From Lachnospiraceae bacterium (lineage in GTDB: Bacteria; Bacillota; Clostridia; Lachnospirales; Lachnospiraceae), in NCBI GenBank assembly GCA_021770785.1, contig JAETQH010000005.1, positions 1 through 64,000 on the forward strand: a DNA stretch of 64,000 nt. Reading direction: 5' to 3'. Position 1 is the first letter of the stretch; the number at the start of each line of letters is the position of its first letter. Positions 34,420 through 43,358 of this stretch are shown here, in pieces. The position numbers and the translations under genes were made by a program. A model generated the notes under the pieces. The model saw only the letters and a list, made by a program, of their open reading frames with translations. It made no database searches and was not told the DNA's origin.

Positions 34420-35790
34420 TCACACAATTCTCATTTTTATCCACTTCCCGCCGAAATAACGCAGGGTAAAAATCACTGCCCGGATACTCCAGTCTGCAAA
34501 CATTCCAATCCAGACTCCCATAGGTCCCACGCCTAACACCCTCATGCAGAATACCGCCAACGCCACACGGCAAAGCCACATGGTACAGGTCGCCGTCACC
34601 ATGGAAAAACGCACGTCCCCCGCAGCCCGCATTCCGTATGCCGGGATAAAAGAAAGCACCCACACCAGCGGCTTTACAACAGTAATTGCAATCATCATCT
34701 GAAAACAGAGCTCTGCGCTCTCCGCCTCCATTCCCGCTAACCACATGACGGGCTTGCAGATGGCAAAGGCAAAGAGGCAGGATAACAACACGGCGATTTC
34801 CGCATAGCCGCTGAGCTTTACGATATAATATTTCGCCTCTTCCCTGCGTCCCGCCCCAATGGCCTGTCCCACCACCGTCATCAGCCCGATGCCGATACCA
34901 ACGCCTGCCACGCCGTTGACATTTTCAAAAATAATCGTCATCGCCTGGGCGGCAATGGCTGTAGTTCCAAGGGTAGACACCGTAGACTGAATTGCCAGCT
35001 TTCCAAACTGGAACATGCCGTTTTCAATACCGGAAGGAACGCCCACCGCTAAAATTTTCAAAATCAGCGGAAAATCCGGACGTATGGAAAAATAGTGGTT
35101 CAAGACAATTTCCTGCCTTGGCTTTGACAGCTGGTAAAAAATCACCACCGTACAGAACGCCCTTGACAGTAAGGTTGCAATGGCAGCCCCCGCCACCCCC
35201 ATATTCAGGAAAAAGATTAAAAAAGCATTTCCTGCAATATTTATCACATTGGAAAGCACTGATATTTTCATGGGATATTTGGCATCCCCTGAGGCCCGGT
35301 AAAAGGCAGAGCCTGCGTTAAACAGAGCGATAAAGGGATAGGAAAGCACCGTTATGAAAAAATATACCTGGGCATTTTTCATAACATCCGTCTCTATCTG
35401 TCCAAATACCAGCCGCAGCAGAGGAATGCGGAATACAATGCAAAGCACCGCCAAGGTAACCGAAATTGCCATCACGGTAAGTACAATCTGCCTTGCCGCC
35501 CGGTTGCTGCCCTCGTGGCTGCCGCTGCCGATATACTGGGAGCAGATGATGGTGGCCCCTGTCGCCATGGCTGCAAACACCTGAATTACCAACGTATTGA
35601 TGGAATCCACTAAGGAAACGGCTGAAATCGCTGCACTTCCCACATTGCTCACCATCATGGTATCAATCATTCCCATAAAAGAATTTAACAGCTGTTCCAC
35701 CATCAGCGGAATCAACAGCATTTTTAATGCTTTTCCGGAAAACAATAAATTTTCTTTGTCTAGTTGTGTTTTATCATACAATTTTATCAT
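34420..35790 (-). CDS. MATE-family efflux transporter
   Basis: A 456-residue inner-membrane protein with about 12 helices in two MatE repeats. Landmarks: ALKMLLIPLMVEQLLNSFMGMIDTMMVSNVG at the start of repeat 1, the SAFYRASGDAKYPM loop, and VGIGIGLMTVVGQAIGAGRREEAK in repeat 2. It should export cationic drugs or metabolites using a cation gradient; the substrate cannot be read from sequence. Its start overlaps the hflX stop by four bases (ATGA), so the pair is coupled. Confidence 0.9.
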   Translation of the reverse strand: MIKLYDKTQLDKENLLFSGKALKMLLIPLMVEQLLNSFMGMIDTMMVSNVGSAAISAVSLVDSINTLVIQVFAAMATGATIICSQYIGSGSHEGSNRAARQIVLTVMAISVTLAVLCIVFRIPLLRLVFGQIETDVMKNAQVYFFITVLSYPFIALFNAGSAFYRASGDAKYPMKISVLSNVINIAGNAFLIFFLNMGVAGAAIATLLSRAFCTVVIFYQLSKPRQEIVLNHYFSIRPDFPLILKILAVGVPSGIENGMFQFGKLAIQSTVSTLGTTAIAAQAMTIIFENVNGVAGVGIGIGLMTVVGQAIGAGRREEAKYYIVKLSGYAEIAVLLSCLFAFAICKPVMWLAGMEAESAELCFQMMIAITVVKPLVWVLSFIPAYGMRAAGDVRFSMVTATCTMWLCRVALAVFCMRVLGVGPMGVWIGMFADWSIRAVIFTLRYFGGKWIKMRIV

Positions 35791-37034
35791 GGCAGCCTTC
35801 CATATAAACTCATGGGGACATAGGCTTTAATATAAATGCCCTCCGTCCGGTAGTCTTCTTCTAACAACTCTCCGCTCTTTCGTATCTGCTGGATGATTCC
35901 CGCCTCCCCATAGGGCACGGTCCGCTCCACCAGTATCTTATTCTCCCGCAGCATCTCAGAAAGCAGGGCTTTTAATTCCTCTAAGCCTGTGCCCCATTTT
36001 GCAGAAATATTTAAGGTATGGTCTGCCTTAAAATCCCGCAGGGGCTCCTGCTCCGTCACCGCATCCTGTTTATTAAACAAAGTTACGATGGTCTTTTCCT
36101 TAATGTCTAAGTGATAAAAGGTATCGTACACAATGTGCATCTGTTTTTCCCTCTGGGAGTTCGACGCATCCACCACATGAAGAATATAATCTGCGTATTT
36201 TGCCTCTTCTAGCGTACTCTTAAATGCCTCTATCAAATGGTGGGGCAGTTTCCGGATAAATCCCACGGTATCCGTCAGCAAAATCTGCTGTTTTCCCGGC
36301 AGCTCTAACATTCTGGTGGTGGGGTCTAAGGTTGCAAAGAGCTTATCTTCCTCTAGCACCCCCGCATCCGTCAGGCGGTTTAACAGGGTGGATTTCCCCG
36401 CATTGGTGTACCCCACAATGGCTGCCACCGGAACCTGACTCCGTTCCCGCCCTGCCCTTGTGATTTCCCGGTGCTGCCGCACCTCTTTTAATTCCCGGTT
36501 GAGCTGGGCAATCCTGTTTTTTATCAGACGCCTGTCCGTCTCTAACTTTTTCTCGCCGGGGCCTCTGGTTCCGATACCGCCTCCTAATCTTGACATGGAA
36601 CGCCCCAAACCTGTCAGGCGGCTTAGACGGTACTTTAACTGTGCTAGCTCCACCTGTATTTTTCCCTCGCTGGTGGTTGCCCTGGCCGCAAAAATATCAA
36701 GGATAATCAGGGTTCTGTCCATCACCTTGGTATTTAACATGGACTCTAAATTTTTCAGCTGCGCCGGGGACAGCTCATCATCACAGACAATTCCCGTGGC
36801 GCCGAGGTTCTCTATCATTTCTGCAATTTCCTGCACTTTTCCGGTTCCCACGTAAGTGCCCGGATGGATAAGCTCCCTCTTTTGAATCAATGTCCCCACC
36901 ACCGTTGCTCCTGCCGTTTTCACCAGCTCTGACAGTTCCGCCACCGAATCTTCGGCGTCATCCCCTTCCTGCTCGCTGACTCCCACCAGCACAACCTTTT
37001 CTTCTACTTCCTCTATCTCAAAAAATTCCGGCAT
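35787..37034 (-). CDS. hflX: GTPase HflX
   Basis: A 415-residue ribosome-associated GTPase that splits stalled or hibernating ribosomes. N-terminal HflX domain (LVGVSEQEGDDAEDSV, RKELIHPGTYVGTGKVQE-like segment), coiled linker GRSMSRLGGGIGTRGPGEKKLE, then the G domain: G1 GYTNAGKSTLLNRL, G3 LTDTVGFIRKLP, G4 FNKQDAV, G5 SAKWGTG. ATG 37034 follows GAGAGG and is preferred over 37073. Confidence 0.93.
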   Translation of the reverse strand: MPEFFEIEEVEEKVVLVGVSEQEGDDAEDSVAELSELVKTAGATVVGTLIQKRELIHPGTYVGTGKVQEIAEMIENLGATGIVCDDELSPAQLKNLESMLNTKVMDRTLIILDIFAARATTSEGKIQVELAQLKYRLSRLTGLGRSMSRLGGGIGTRGPGEKKLETDRRLIKNRIAQLNRELKEVRQHREITRAGRERSQVPVAAIVGYTNAGKSTLLNRLTDAGVLEEDKLFATLDPTTRMLELPGKQQILLTDTVGFIRKLPHHLIEAFKSTLEEAKYADYILHVVDASNSQREKQMHIVYDTFYHLDIKEKTIVTLFNKQDAVTEQEPLRDFKADHTLNISAKWGTGLEELKALLSEMLRENKILVERTVPYGEAGIIQQIRKSGELLEEDYRTEGIYIKAYVPMSLYGRLP

Positions 37035-37097
37035 ATGTTTCCTCTCTGTTTCATAATCCTTTTGTCCCCGCACCCGTTTTCTCCCTGTGTCCGGTTT

Positions 37098-38153
37098 TTA
37101 CCTCTGTGTCGGCTGCTCCGTTTCTCCCTGCCCGGTACTCTCCTGTGGTTCCGTCTCTGTCTCCGGTTCCGGGGGCTCCTCCTTCATCTGGCGGTTTTTC
37201 AGGAAAATATATTCCCTCTGGGCTGCCGTATCCTCCGGGCAAAGGGTGATATACTCCTGCACCGCCTCCCATGCCGTGGCAAAATCCCCGGAATATTCAC
37301 AGGCAACAATCTTGTTGGACAAAAGTTCTGCCCGGTTGGTGACATTTTCCATGGCAAGCCCCTGATTAACATAATCTAACGCCACCACATAATTGCCTTT
37401 TTCAATCTCAATTTCGGCTAAAGCATTCATTGCCACAGAATCCGCAGCGCCGGAAGCCGTGTATGCCTGGTAATAGGTTTCCGCCTGCCCCATGTTTCCC
37501 TGGGCTTCGTATACCTGGGCGAGGTAGAGGTTTGCCTCCTTGCTCTCCTTTTCGATGGCGGCTGTCAGTTCCTTTTCCGCATTATCATACTGCCCTAACA
37601 GGTAATAAATTTTCCCCCGGAACGCAAGGTTTTCCCCGGAGCTGCCCTTGATATCAAAAGCTTTATTTAAATATTCTTCCCCCTGTTCTTTCATATTATA
37701 AGCAGTAAGGTTTTCATAAATGCCGATGTAGAGTTGAAATTCATTTCCGTTATATTTCACCGCATTGGAAAAGTCAGTCAACGCCGTATCGGTATCCCCC
37801 TTTTGCAGATTTAGGCAGCCCTTCAGGTAATAAGCATTGCCGTCTTTCTCATTATAATCAATCAACGCCTGATAAGTTTCTAACGCTCCGTCTATATCGC
37901 CGCCGGCGTATAAAGCAGCCGCCTTGTAATAGCAGATGTCAATTTCTGTGTCGGTGATTTCTCCATTGCATAGGGCAAGGGCGCTGCCAAAGGCAACGAT
38001 GGCTCCATCGTAGTCCCCCTTCTGCATATCGGAAATGCCGATATCCCGAAAGGCGAGCTCATCCTCTAAACGCTCGTTGCTGCAGCCGGAGAGAAACATT
38101 GCAGAGAGGGCTGCGGCAGTTACTATATGTATCAATTTATGTCTTTTTTTCAT
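37098..38153 (-). CDS. Tetratricopeptide-repeat lipoprotein
   Basis: A 351-residue exported lipoprotein. Signal peptide with lipobox LSGC near residue 24, then about eight TPR units (for example MQKGDYDGAIVAFGSAL, NAYYLKGCLNLQKGDTDTAL, YYLLGQYDNAEKELTAAIE). The C-terminal 30 residues are rich in Glu, Pro and Thr. A TPR scaffold outside the membrane suggests binding of partner proteins, but none is indicated. ATG 38153 with GAGG upstream is preferred over the frame opening at 38189. Confidence 0.88.
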   Translation of the reverse strand: MKKRHKLIHIVTAAALSAMFLSGCSNERLEDELAFRDIGISDMQKGDYDGAIVAFGSALALCNGEITDTEIDICYYKAAALYAGGDIDGALETYQALIDYNEKDGNAYYLKGCLNLQKGDTDTALTDFSNAVKYNGNEFQLYIGIYENLTAYNMKEQGEEYLNKAFDIKGSSGENLAFRGKIYYLLGQYDNAEKELTAAIEKESKEANLYLAQVYEAQGNMGQAETYYQAYTASGAADSVAMNALAEIEIEKGNYVVALDYVNQGLAMENVTNRAELLSNKIVACEYSGDFATAWEAVQEYITLCPEDTAAQREYIFLKNRQMKEEPPEPETETEPQESTGQGETEQPTQR

Positions 38154-38367
38154 TGTATCCTCGATTTTCTGCGGCATTGTGTACCGCACCGGGCTGTATG
38201 TTCTTTGCTACGCAAGCTATTATAGCAGTATATCAGGTAAATTTGAAGATGTTGATTCGAAAAATATATTTTAGCCTGAGATCTGTGCTGCCGTTCACTG
38301 CCCAGAACGGTTCCGGCAACAGCCTCCAAGCCTTTGCTACATCCTTCCATTCCGCACCCGTATGCAT

Positions 38368-38458
38368 AGAAAAAAGGGAGCCGCCCTCCGAAATACCGTC
38401 CTGCCCGCATGACATCCCATGGTGCAGACCTTTTTTCTGTGCTGTCTCCCTTTTTTCT
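38368..38458. repeat. 13-bp inverted repeat in the 3' region of the CarD-like gene
   Basis: AGAAAAAAGGGAG (38368-38380) and CTCCCTTTTTTCT (38446-38458) are exact inverted repeats around 65 bp. Read on the minus strand the stem ends in a T-run, so it may terminate the CarD-like gene. The rest of 38154-38500 shows nothing recognisable. Confidence 0.55.
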
Positions 38459-38500
38459 GAACCCGGCACCTGCCTGTTTCTCAACAAAACAAATCACCCG

Positions 38501-39004
38501 TTAAGCATTCTTAATTTTATCCTTAATATAGTCCTCCATCTCTTCCCTTGGGATACCCAGTGTCAAAGACAGTTCCCCGTAAAGCTCGTTTTCTGCCGCT
38601 TTCATATACCGCTCATCCAAAGCCGTAATCTTCTTTCCCTGTGCCGTACGTTCCTTTTTCCGAAGATACAGCGTCTTTACAATACTGACCCAGGCGCGGT
38701 AATCGCAGGTGCGCATCACTTCCTTGTATTTCGCTTCACGCTGTTTATCATCCGGCACCCAGAGAAGCTCAATCTCCGGCAGCTCTAAAATAAGCTTATC
38801 CGCTTCTTCTTTAGAAATCACCTTGCGCATGGTAATTTTAAGGTTGTCCGTGGGCGCATATATCTTCGCATTTTTATCCCCTATGGGTGACAATACATAG
38901 TACAGACGGTCTTTATCTGCCCCGGAAATATCAATATGGCTGATATCCACAATCCGGCACACACCCTTACTGCCATACACAACAAACTCTCCTACTTCAA
39001 ACAT
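38501..39004 (-). CDS. CarD-like/TRCF-domain transcriptional regulator
   Basis: A 167-residue protein. Residues 1-65 form the CarD/TRCF RNA-polymerase-interacting domain (FEVGEFVVYGSKGVCRIVDI, YYVLSPIGDKNAKIYAPTDN). Residues 70-165 form a helical DNA-binding region (KEVMRTCDYRAWVSIVKTLYLRKKE, TALDERYMKAAENELYGELS). CarD proteins bind the RNA polymerase beta subunit and stabilise open complexes at rRNA and other promoters. It stands alone between the TPR lipoprotein and the M18 peptidase. Confidence 0.88.
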   Translation of the reverse strand: MFEVGEFVVYGSKGVCRIVDISHIDISGADKDRLYYVLSPIGDKNAKIYAPTDNLKITMRKVISKEEADKLILELPEIELLWVPDDKQREAKYKEVMRTCDYRAWVSIVKTLYLRKKERTAQGKKITALDERYMKAAENELYGELSLTLGIPREEMEDYIKDKIKNA

Positions 39005-39231
39005 AATTCCCTCTTCTCTCCTTTCCTGCTGTTTTCTTTATCCAAAAATGAATTTCTGTAAAATCTTTCATTTTAAAGCTATCCATACTATTTTAACACG
39101 TCAGCCCTAAAAATGTCAGTAAATAAAATTATAATTTCACACTTTTGTGAAAATTGCAAGAAAGAACTCCGGGATTATTTTGTGATTTTTTCCATATCAA
39201 AAGTACTGTTTATACAAAAACAGGGGCTTTC

Positions 39232-40530
39232 CTATGCCAGAAAGAACGCTTCTGCCAAATCTTTTAATGCCTGTTGGTCCGACCTTCCCATCAATTCTCT
39301 GGCGGAGTGCATGGCCAGAAGGGGAATTCCCACATCCACGGTCTTCACCGGAAGAAGGGCTGATGCAATGGAGCCTAAGGTTCCTCCTCCCGGCATATCG
39401 GAGCGGTTCACAAATTTCTGGTAAGGAATCTTTTTCCCGTCGCAAATCTGCTGAATGGCGCCGATGGCTTCGCAGTCCGTGGCATAAGACTGGGAGCTTG
39501 CCTCCTTGATACAAAAGCCTTTGCCTAATACAGGTTTATTGGTAACATCCATTTTTCCCGCCTGGTTGGGGTGAAGCCCATGTGCCACGTCCACAGACAA
39601 AATCATGCTCTGGTACAAAAGCCGGGAAACTTCCCCACATCCCAGATTTTCCAAAATCCGGCACAGCATATCGTGAAGTAAAATAGAACCTGCCCCCTGC
39701 TTACTGCGGCTGCCGATTTCCTCGTGATCGAAAAGGGCAATAAGATTCATACCCTCCGCCCTTTTCGCATCTATGATGGCGGAAACTAAGGCAGCGCAGG
39801 AGGTCAGATTGTCCAGTCTCGGGGAGGAAATAAATTCATCTTTTCCACCGATAAATTCCGGCTGCTCCCTGCAATACACCGTCAGTTCAAAATCCAGGAT
39901 ATCCTCCTTCTTCACTTTTAATTCTTCCGCCAGGAAATTCAAGAAATAGTCCGTTTCCCCCTCATTCTCCCCAAACAATCCCATCACCGGGAGCATGTCC
40001 GTCTGTTTATTGAGCTCCACACCCTTATTTACTTCCCGGTTCATGTGAATGGCTAAATTAGGAATCGTCAGTAAATTTTTATCAGAAGAAAACAGCTTTA
40101 TTTCCGGCACAAAGGGATTTTCGCTGCGGACTGCCACCCGTCCTGCAATGCCGAGAGGTCTGTCCAGCCAGGTATTTAAAATCGCCCCGCCGTAAACCTC
40201 CACATTAACCTGCGCATAACTGTTGGTTCTGATATCTGCGGAAGGTTTGATCCGAAGGCAGGGAAAATCCGTGTGGGCTGCCGCTATCCGGATGACCGGC
40301 GCTTTCTTCTCTGTCTCTAGCTGCTCTTTTTTCTCCGGCAGGGTAAAAGCAAACAGTGTGGTGTCGTGATGATTGACATAATATTTGCCCCCCTCCTTTA
40401 AATTCCATATTTCCTCATAATTTATTTTCTCAAATCCTGCCTCCTTAAGCCGTCTCCCGCAGGATGCCACTGCATGTGCAGGTGATACTCCCTCTCTTAA
40501 TAAATCAAATAAAATTTCTGTCTCGCTCAT
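39232..40530 (-). CDS. M18-family aminopeptidase
   Basis: A 432-residue zinc aminopeptidase of family M18. Metal ligands are in AAAHTDFPCLRIKP (His), FDHEEIGSRSKQGAGS (Glu-Glu) and ILSVDVAHGLHPN (Asp), with a late His in PLLAMHSARELMG. The dodecamer-type insertion VEVYGGAILNTWLDRPLGIAGRV is present. It releases N-terminal residues, often acidic or neutral, from cytosolic peptides. The start at 40530 has only a weak ribosome site. Confidence 0.9.
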   Translation of the reverse strand: MSETEILFDLLREGVSPAHAVASCGRRLKEAGFEKINYEEIWNLKEGGKYYVNHHDTTLFAFTLPEKKEQLETEKKAPVIRIAAAHTDFPCLRIKPSADIRTNSYAQVNVEVYGGAILNTWLDRPLGIAGRVAVRSENPFVPEIKLFSSDKNLLTIPNLAIHMNREVNKGVELNKQTDMLPVMGLFGENEGETDYFLNFLAEELKVKKEDILDFELTVYCREQPEFIGGKDEFISSPRLDNLTSCAALVSAIIDAKRAEGMNLIALFDHEEIGSRSKQGAGSILLHDMLCRILENLGCGEVSRLLYQSMILSVDVAHGLHPNQAGKMDVTNKPVLGKGFCIKEASSQSYATDCEAIGAIQQICDGKKIPYQKFVNRSDMPGGGTLGSIASALLPVKTVDVGIPLLAMHSARELMGRSDQQALKDLAEAFFLA

Positions 40531-40543
40531 TTTTCCTCCATGG

Positions 40544-40636
40544 GCACACGCCTTTTGTGCATCTCAAGTTTGGGCGTGTGCGCACAAACTTGGGGTTGAA
40601 AAAATTCCGATCTCTGATTTTTTCAACCTTTTTTCT
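40544..40636. repeat. Multi-hairpin intergenic region between M18 and DUF5721-like genes
   Basis: Several exact pairings lie together: GGTTGAAAAAAT with ATTTTTTCAACC (about 40594-40628), CAAGTTTG with CAAACTTG around GCGTGTGCGC, and GCACACGCC (40544-40552) with GGCGTGTGC (40573-40581). The last two compete. On the plus strand the first hairpin is followed by a TTTTTT run. Read on the minus strand, the order hairpin, hairpin, TGCACAAAAGG recalls repeat family I. Confidence 0.5.
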
Positions 40637-40682
40637 CCACGTTTCTATTTTACTACGAAATCCACAAATTTACATCTATTAT

Positions 40683-40711
40683 TTGTCCCCTCCTTAAATC
40701 TATGCTAAAAT
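40683..40711 (+). promoter_or_regulatory. Promoter of the DUF5721-like gene
   Basis: TTGTCC (40683-40688), a 17-bp spacer and TAAAAT (40706-40711). It implies a leader of about 100 bases that can fold: GGCAG/CTGCC and CACCGG/CCGGTG stems are visible. Confidence 0.65.
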
Positions 40712-40820
40712 AGAGCTACAGCCATGGCGGCAGAAGATAAAACTGCCACCGGACAAAAAATTAGTTACCGCCCCGGTGAGGGAACCGCTCCCCGTCGGTG
40801 CAGAAAGGGTGAGCCCATTT

Positions 40821-41324
40821 ATGATTGCTTTAAAACTTCCCGAAGTTAAATATTTTATGAATCAGCTGCTGTGCACGGAAACCTTTGACAATTTTCTGCT
40901 GCAGGAGGCTGTGATTCAAAAAGATATCACTTTTCATATCGACGGCAGATTAAATAACGGTTATTACAATGAAGAGGAACTAGAAGCCAGATCCCTGACG
41001 GGACTTGCCTTCCTTCCCTTTGGAAAGGTGCGTTCCCACTGCTTTGATCTGGTGAAGGGAAAACGGACACCCTCCTATTTTAAATTTGTTTTCCTGCTCT
41101 CCCCTGCAAATCTGACCCGCACGGTGGAACAGGCACATACCGGATTTACCCCAGGTGACATCTCTGCCATGTATCTCAACCTGAGTTTCCAAAACAGGGA
41201 ACTGCACCTGACCACAGGTGTCTCCTACCGCATTTTCTCTGGGGATAAAAGCTTAGAGCATGAATGGGACCGCATGGTACGGCTTTTTTTGAAAAATCAT
41301 GAAATTACTTGTGAAGAGTACTGA
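40821..41324 (+). CDS. DUF5721-like conserved hypothetical protein
   Basis: A 167-residue cytosolic protein resembling the Clostridial DUF5721 family; the function is unknown. It has no signal peptide or membrane segment. Conserved-looking blocks are LPEVKYFMNQLL, DITFHIDGRLNNGYYNEEEL, WGKVRSHCF-type (here FGKVRSHCFDLVKGKRTP), and a C-terminal SYRIFSGDKSLEHEWDRMVRLFL. The frame opens at 40776, but ATG 40821 starts the family-like sequence IALKLPEVKYF and has AAAGGGTGA upstream. It is preceded by a promoter and a structured leader. Confidence 0.7.
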   Translation: MIALKLPEVKYFMNQLLCTETFDNFLLQEAVIQKDITFHIDGRLNNGYYNEEELEARSLTGLAFLPFGKVRSHCFDLVKGKRTPSYFKFVFLLSPANLTRTVEQAHTGFTPGDISAMYLNLSFQNRELHLTTGVSYRIFSGDKSLEHEWDRMVRLFLKNHEITCEEY

Positions 41325-41420
41325 TTTTTATGCTATTTTCCCTTTACTTTTCCGAGGCATTATGATATGCTCTTCTTGACTGTAACAACAGCCAGTAATA
41401 TTTTTTGGAGGTACTTTTCA

Positions 41421-41624
41421 ATGAACAAAGGTACAGTAAAATGGTTTAACAACCAAAAAGGTTACGGATTCATTTCCGATGAAGCAGGAAATGACGTATT
41501 CGTACATTACTCAGGACTGAACATGGAAGGATTTAAATCCCTCGAAGAAGGTGCTGCAGTAGAATTCGAAGTTGTAGAAGGCTCTAAAGGACCTCAGGCA
41601 ACTAACGTAACAGTAGTAAAATAA
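41421..41624 (+). CDS. Cold-shock protein (CspA family)
   Basis: A 67-residue single cold-shock domain that binds single-stranded RNA and DNA. RNP1 is KGYGFISDE and RNP2 is VFVHYS. ATG 41421 follows GGAGG; the frame opening at 41367 is not the start. It probably has its own promoter and a long leader, but none is certain. A weak CCGG/GGCAG hairpin follows the stop. Confidence 0.95.
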   Translation: MNKGTVKWFNNQKGYGFISDEAGNDVFVHYSGLNMEGFKSLEEGAAVEFEVVEGSKGPQATNVTVVK

Positions 41625-41742
41625 TTTGCTACCGGAGGCAGGATTATCTGCCGGTTTCAATCACAAGTTTCACATGTACCTTTTTCTTTTTAAATAAACA
41701 AGTTTTTATTTTCTAGATTAAGATATTGTAAACAATGGATTT

Positions 41743-41862
41743 AAAAAAGAGTGTCGATAAAATCGGCACTCTTTTTTACTGCACACGGATGCGAAGTGGA
41801 AAGATGCAGCAAGAACTGCCCGCACCCGGCGCGGCGAGTAGGGAAAAATTCTTCCCTACTCG
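41743..41862 (-). repeat. Structured intergenic repeat, family I copy B (3' of the GH3 gene)
   Basis: Read on the minus strand: hairpin 1 is a perfect 11-pair stem, CGAGTAGGGAA/TTCCCTACTCG (41862-41835), followed by CGCCGCGCC. Hairpin 2 is GGGTGCG (41827-41821) with CGCATCC (41793-41787), an inner GCAG/CTGC stem and a 12-base one-sided bulge. Then GTGTGCAGTAAAAAA leads to hairpin 3, GAGTG/CACTC with long A/T arms (41777-41743). Hairpin 3 acts as a bidirectional terminator for the GH3 and cold-shock genes. Confidence 0.85.
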
Positions 41863-41924
41863 ATTCGTAAAATACATGATTTCGGTTCGTTCTTCCGTCT
41901 CTGCCAGATCGGTTTCCTCTCCTC

Positions 41925-43220
41925 TCACTCCAAACTCAGTTTTACTCTCACAATCCTGACCACCGACTCATCAATCCTCTCCTCGCTAATGGTGCCCTCC
42001 TGCACCGCCGCAAGCAGACCATTGTAAGCCGCCTCATAATCCTGGGGCATCAGCAGCATGTCCACTCCCGCATTTACCGCCAGAACCGCCGCCTGGTCTG
42101 AGGAATAGTTGCCGGTAACCGCCCCCATATTCAGGGCATCTGTAATCACAATGCCGTCATACCCTAACTGCTCTCTCAGCACGCTGCTTACCATCATCTG
42201 GGACAGGGAAGCCGGGGTATCATCGCCCACCACGGAAGGTACAGAGATATGTCCCACCATCACAAAGGAAACTCCGTCCTGCACTGCTCTCTCAAAAGGT
42301 ACCAGCTCCGCTGCCATCAAATCTTCTATGCCCTTATCCAAAGTTACTACCGCCTCATGGGAATCCCCCACAGTGCCGCCGTGTCCCGGGAAATGCTTCA
42401 CCACACCGTAAACACCCTGACTCTGCAGACCCTGTAGTTCGGCGCTGACCATATCCGCCACTGTCTGGGGATCTGAACCAAAGGAACGGGTTCCAATCAC
42501 TGTATTGTCGGGATTCGTCAGCACGTCCGCCACAGGGGCAAAATCCACATTAAAGCCCAGCGCCTTTAAATAAGTTCCCAGTGTCACGCCCGCCTGTCCG
42601 GCCTTTGACGTATCTCCCGAAGCGCCAATCTCACTCATGTTTCCCACATCATTGACCCCGAAGGCTTCATTTTTCGCTATCCTTGTGACAGTGCCGCCCT
42701 CTTCGTCCACGCTTAAAAACGCCGGAAGCCCGGTGGTTTCCTCTGCGATTGCCTGCATGTCCGTAAGCATTTTGGTGGTCTGTTCTGATCCTAACAGATT
42801 CTCTTCCATATAGATGATACCGCCCACCGGCTTCTGCTGATAGCAGGTTTTCGTGGTATCCCCCGCAGCCGTGACATTAGGATACCCCGTCAGCGCCTCC
42901 GGTGTAATCACAAACATCTGGGCAATTTTCTGCTCTAAGGTCATTCCCGCCACAAAATCTACCGCTTGCTGTGTCTCCGGCGTAATCACTGCCTCCGGCT
43001 TCTCGGTGTTTACAGATATCTCACTGCTTTCCGTGCTCTCCGTGACCTCGGTGGAATCCACCTCCGGCGCTGCAGGTCTACTGTTCTTTGGCATAAATTT
43101 CACAACGGCAAAAACAGCTGCGCCGATAACGGCAGCAAGAATCACTAAGAATACCGCCACCACAGCCACAGCTTTTTTTGTATCATTCTGTCTTTTTAAT
43201 CTTCTTTCCTCTTTATCCAT
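41925..43220 (-). CDS. Membrane-anchored GH3 beta-N-acetylhexosaminidase-like enzyme
   Basis: A 431-residue GH3 family glycosidase. Residues 17-42 are one transmembrane anchor (KKAVAVVAVFLVILAAVIGAAVFAVV), then a Ser/Thr/Glu-rich linker, then the GH3 barrel (about 80-430). The NagZ-type motif KHFPGHGGTVGDSHE supplies the catalytic His and Asp dyad, and the nucleophile Asp is in GIVITDALNMGAV. It likely trims GlcNAc from peptidoglycan or glycans at the outer face of the membrane. It lacks a gluco-type C-terminal domain. It follows the GH1-PMI fusion but is probably not part of mannan use. Confidence 0.88.
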   Translation of the reverse strand: MDKEERRLKRQNDTKKAVAVVAVFLVILAAVIGAAVFAVVKFMPKNSRPAAPEVDSTEVTESTESSEISVNTEKPEAVITPETQQAVDFVAGMTLEQKIAQMFVITPEALTGYPNVTAAGDTTKTCYQQKPVGGIIYMEENLLGSEQTTKMLTDMQAIAEETTGLPAFLSVDEEGGTVTRIAKNEAFGVNDVGNMSEIGASGDTSKAGQAGVTLGTYLKALGFNVDFAPVADVLTNPDNTVIGTRSFGSDPQTVADMVSAELQGLQSQGVYGVVKHFPGHGGTVGDSHEAVVTLDKGIEDLMAAELVPFERAVQDGVSFVMVGHISVPSVVGDDTPASLSQMMVSSVLREQLGYDGIVITDALNMGAVTGNYSSDQAAVLAVNAGVDMLLMPQDYEAAYNGLLAAVQEGTISEERIDESVVRIVRVKLSLE

Positions 43221-43290
43221 GTTTACTTTCCTTTTTCACAATACTGTTTTCTTTCCTCTGTCCGCAGCTTTTTCCGCTGCAAATACTTAT

Positions 43291-43316
43291 GGGGAAGAAG
43301 CAAAGGCTTCTTCCCC
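43291..43316. terminator. Hairpin between GH1-PMI and GH3 genes
   Basis: GGGGAAGAAGC and GCTTCTTCCCC form a perfect 11-pair stem with an AAAG loop, 42 bases past the GH1-PMI stop. There is no T-run, so it could be an mRNA-stabilising or Rho-assisted end. Confidence 0.5.
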
Positions 43317-43358
43317 ACCATTATAGCAAAGATTTCTCATGGACTAAAGAATTTTTTC

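Noticed and set aside
38099..38788. 229-codon plus-strand open frame across the TPR-CarD gap
   Set aside because: It overlaps two well-supported minus-strand genes and has no recognisable protein features.
41376..41404. TTGACT-17-TATTTT as the cold-shock gene promoter
   Set aside because: Transcription would start at or beyond the ribosome binding site, leaving no usable leader.
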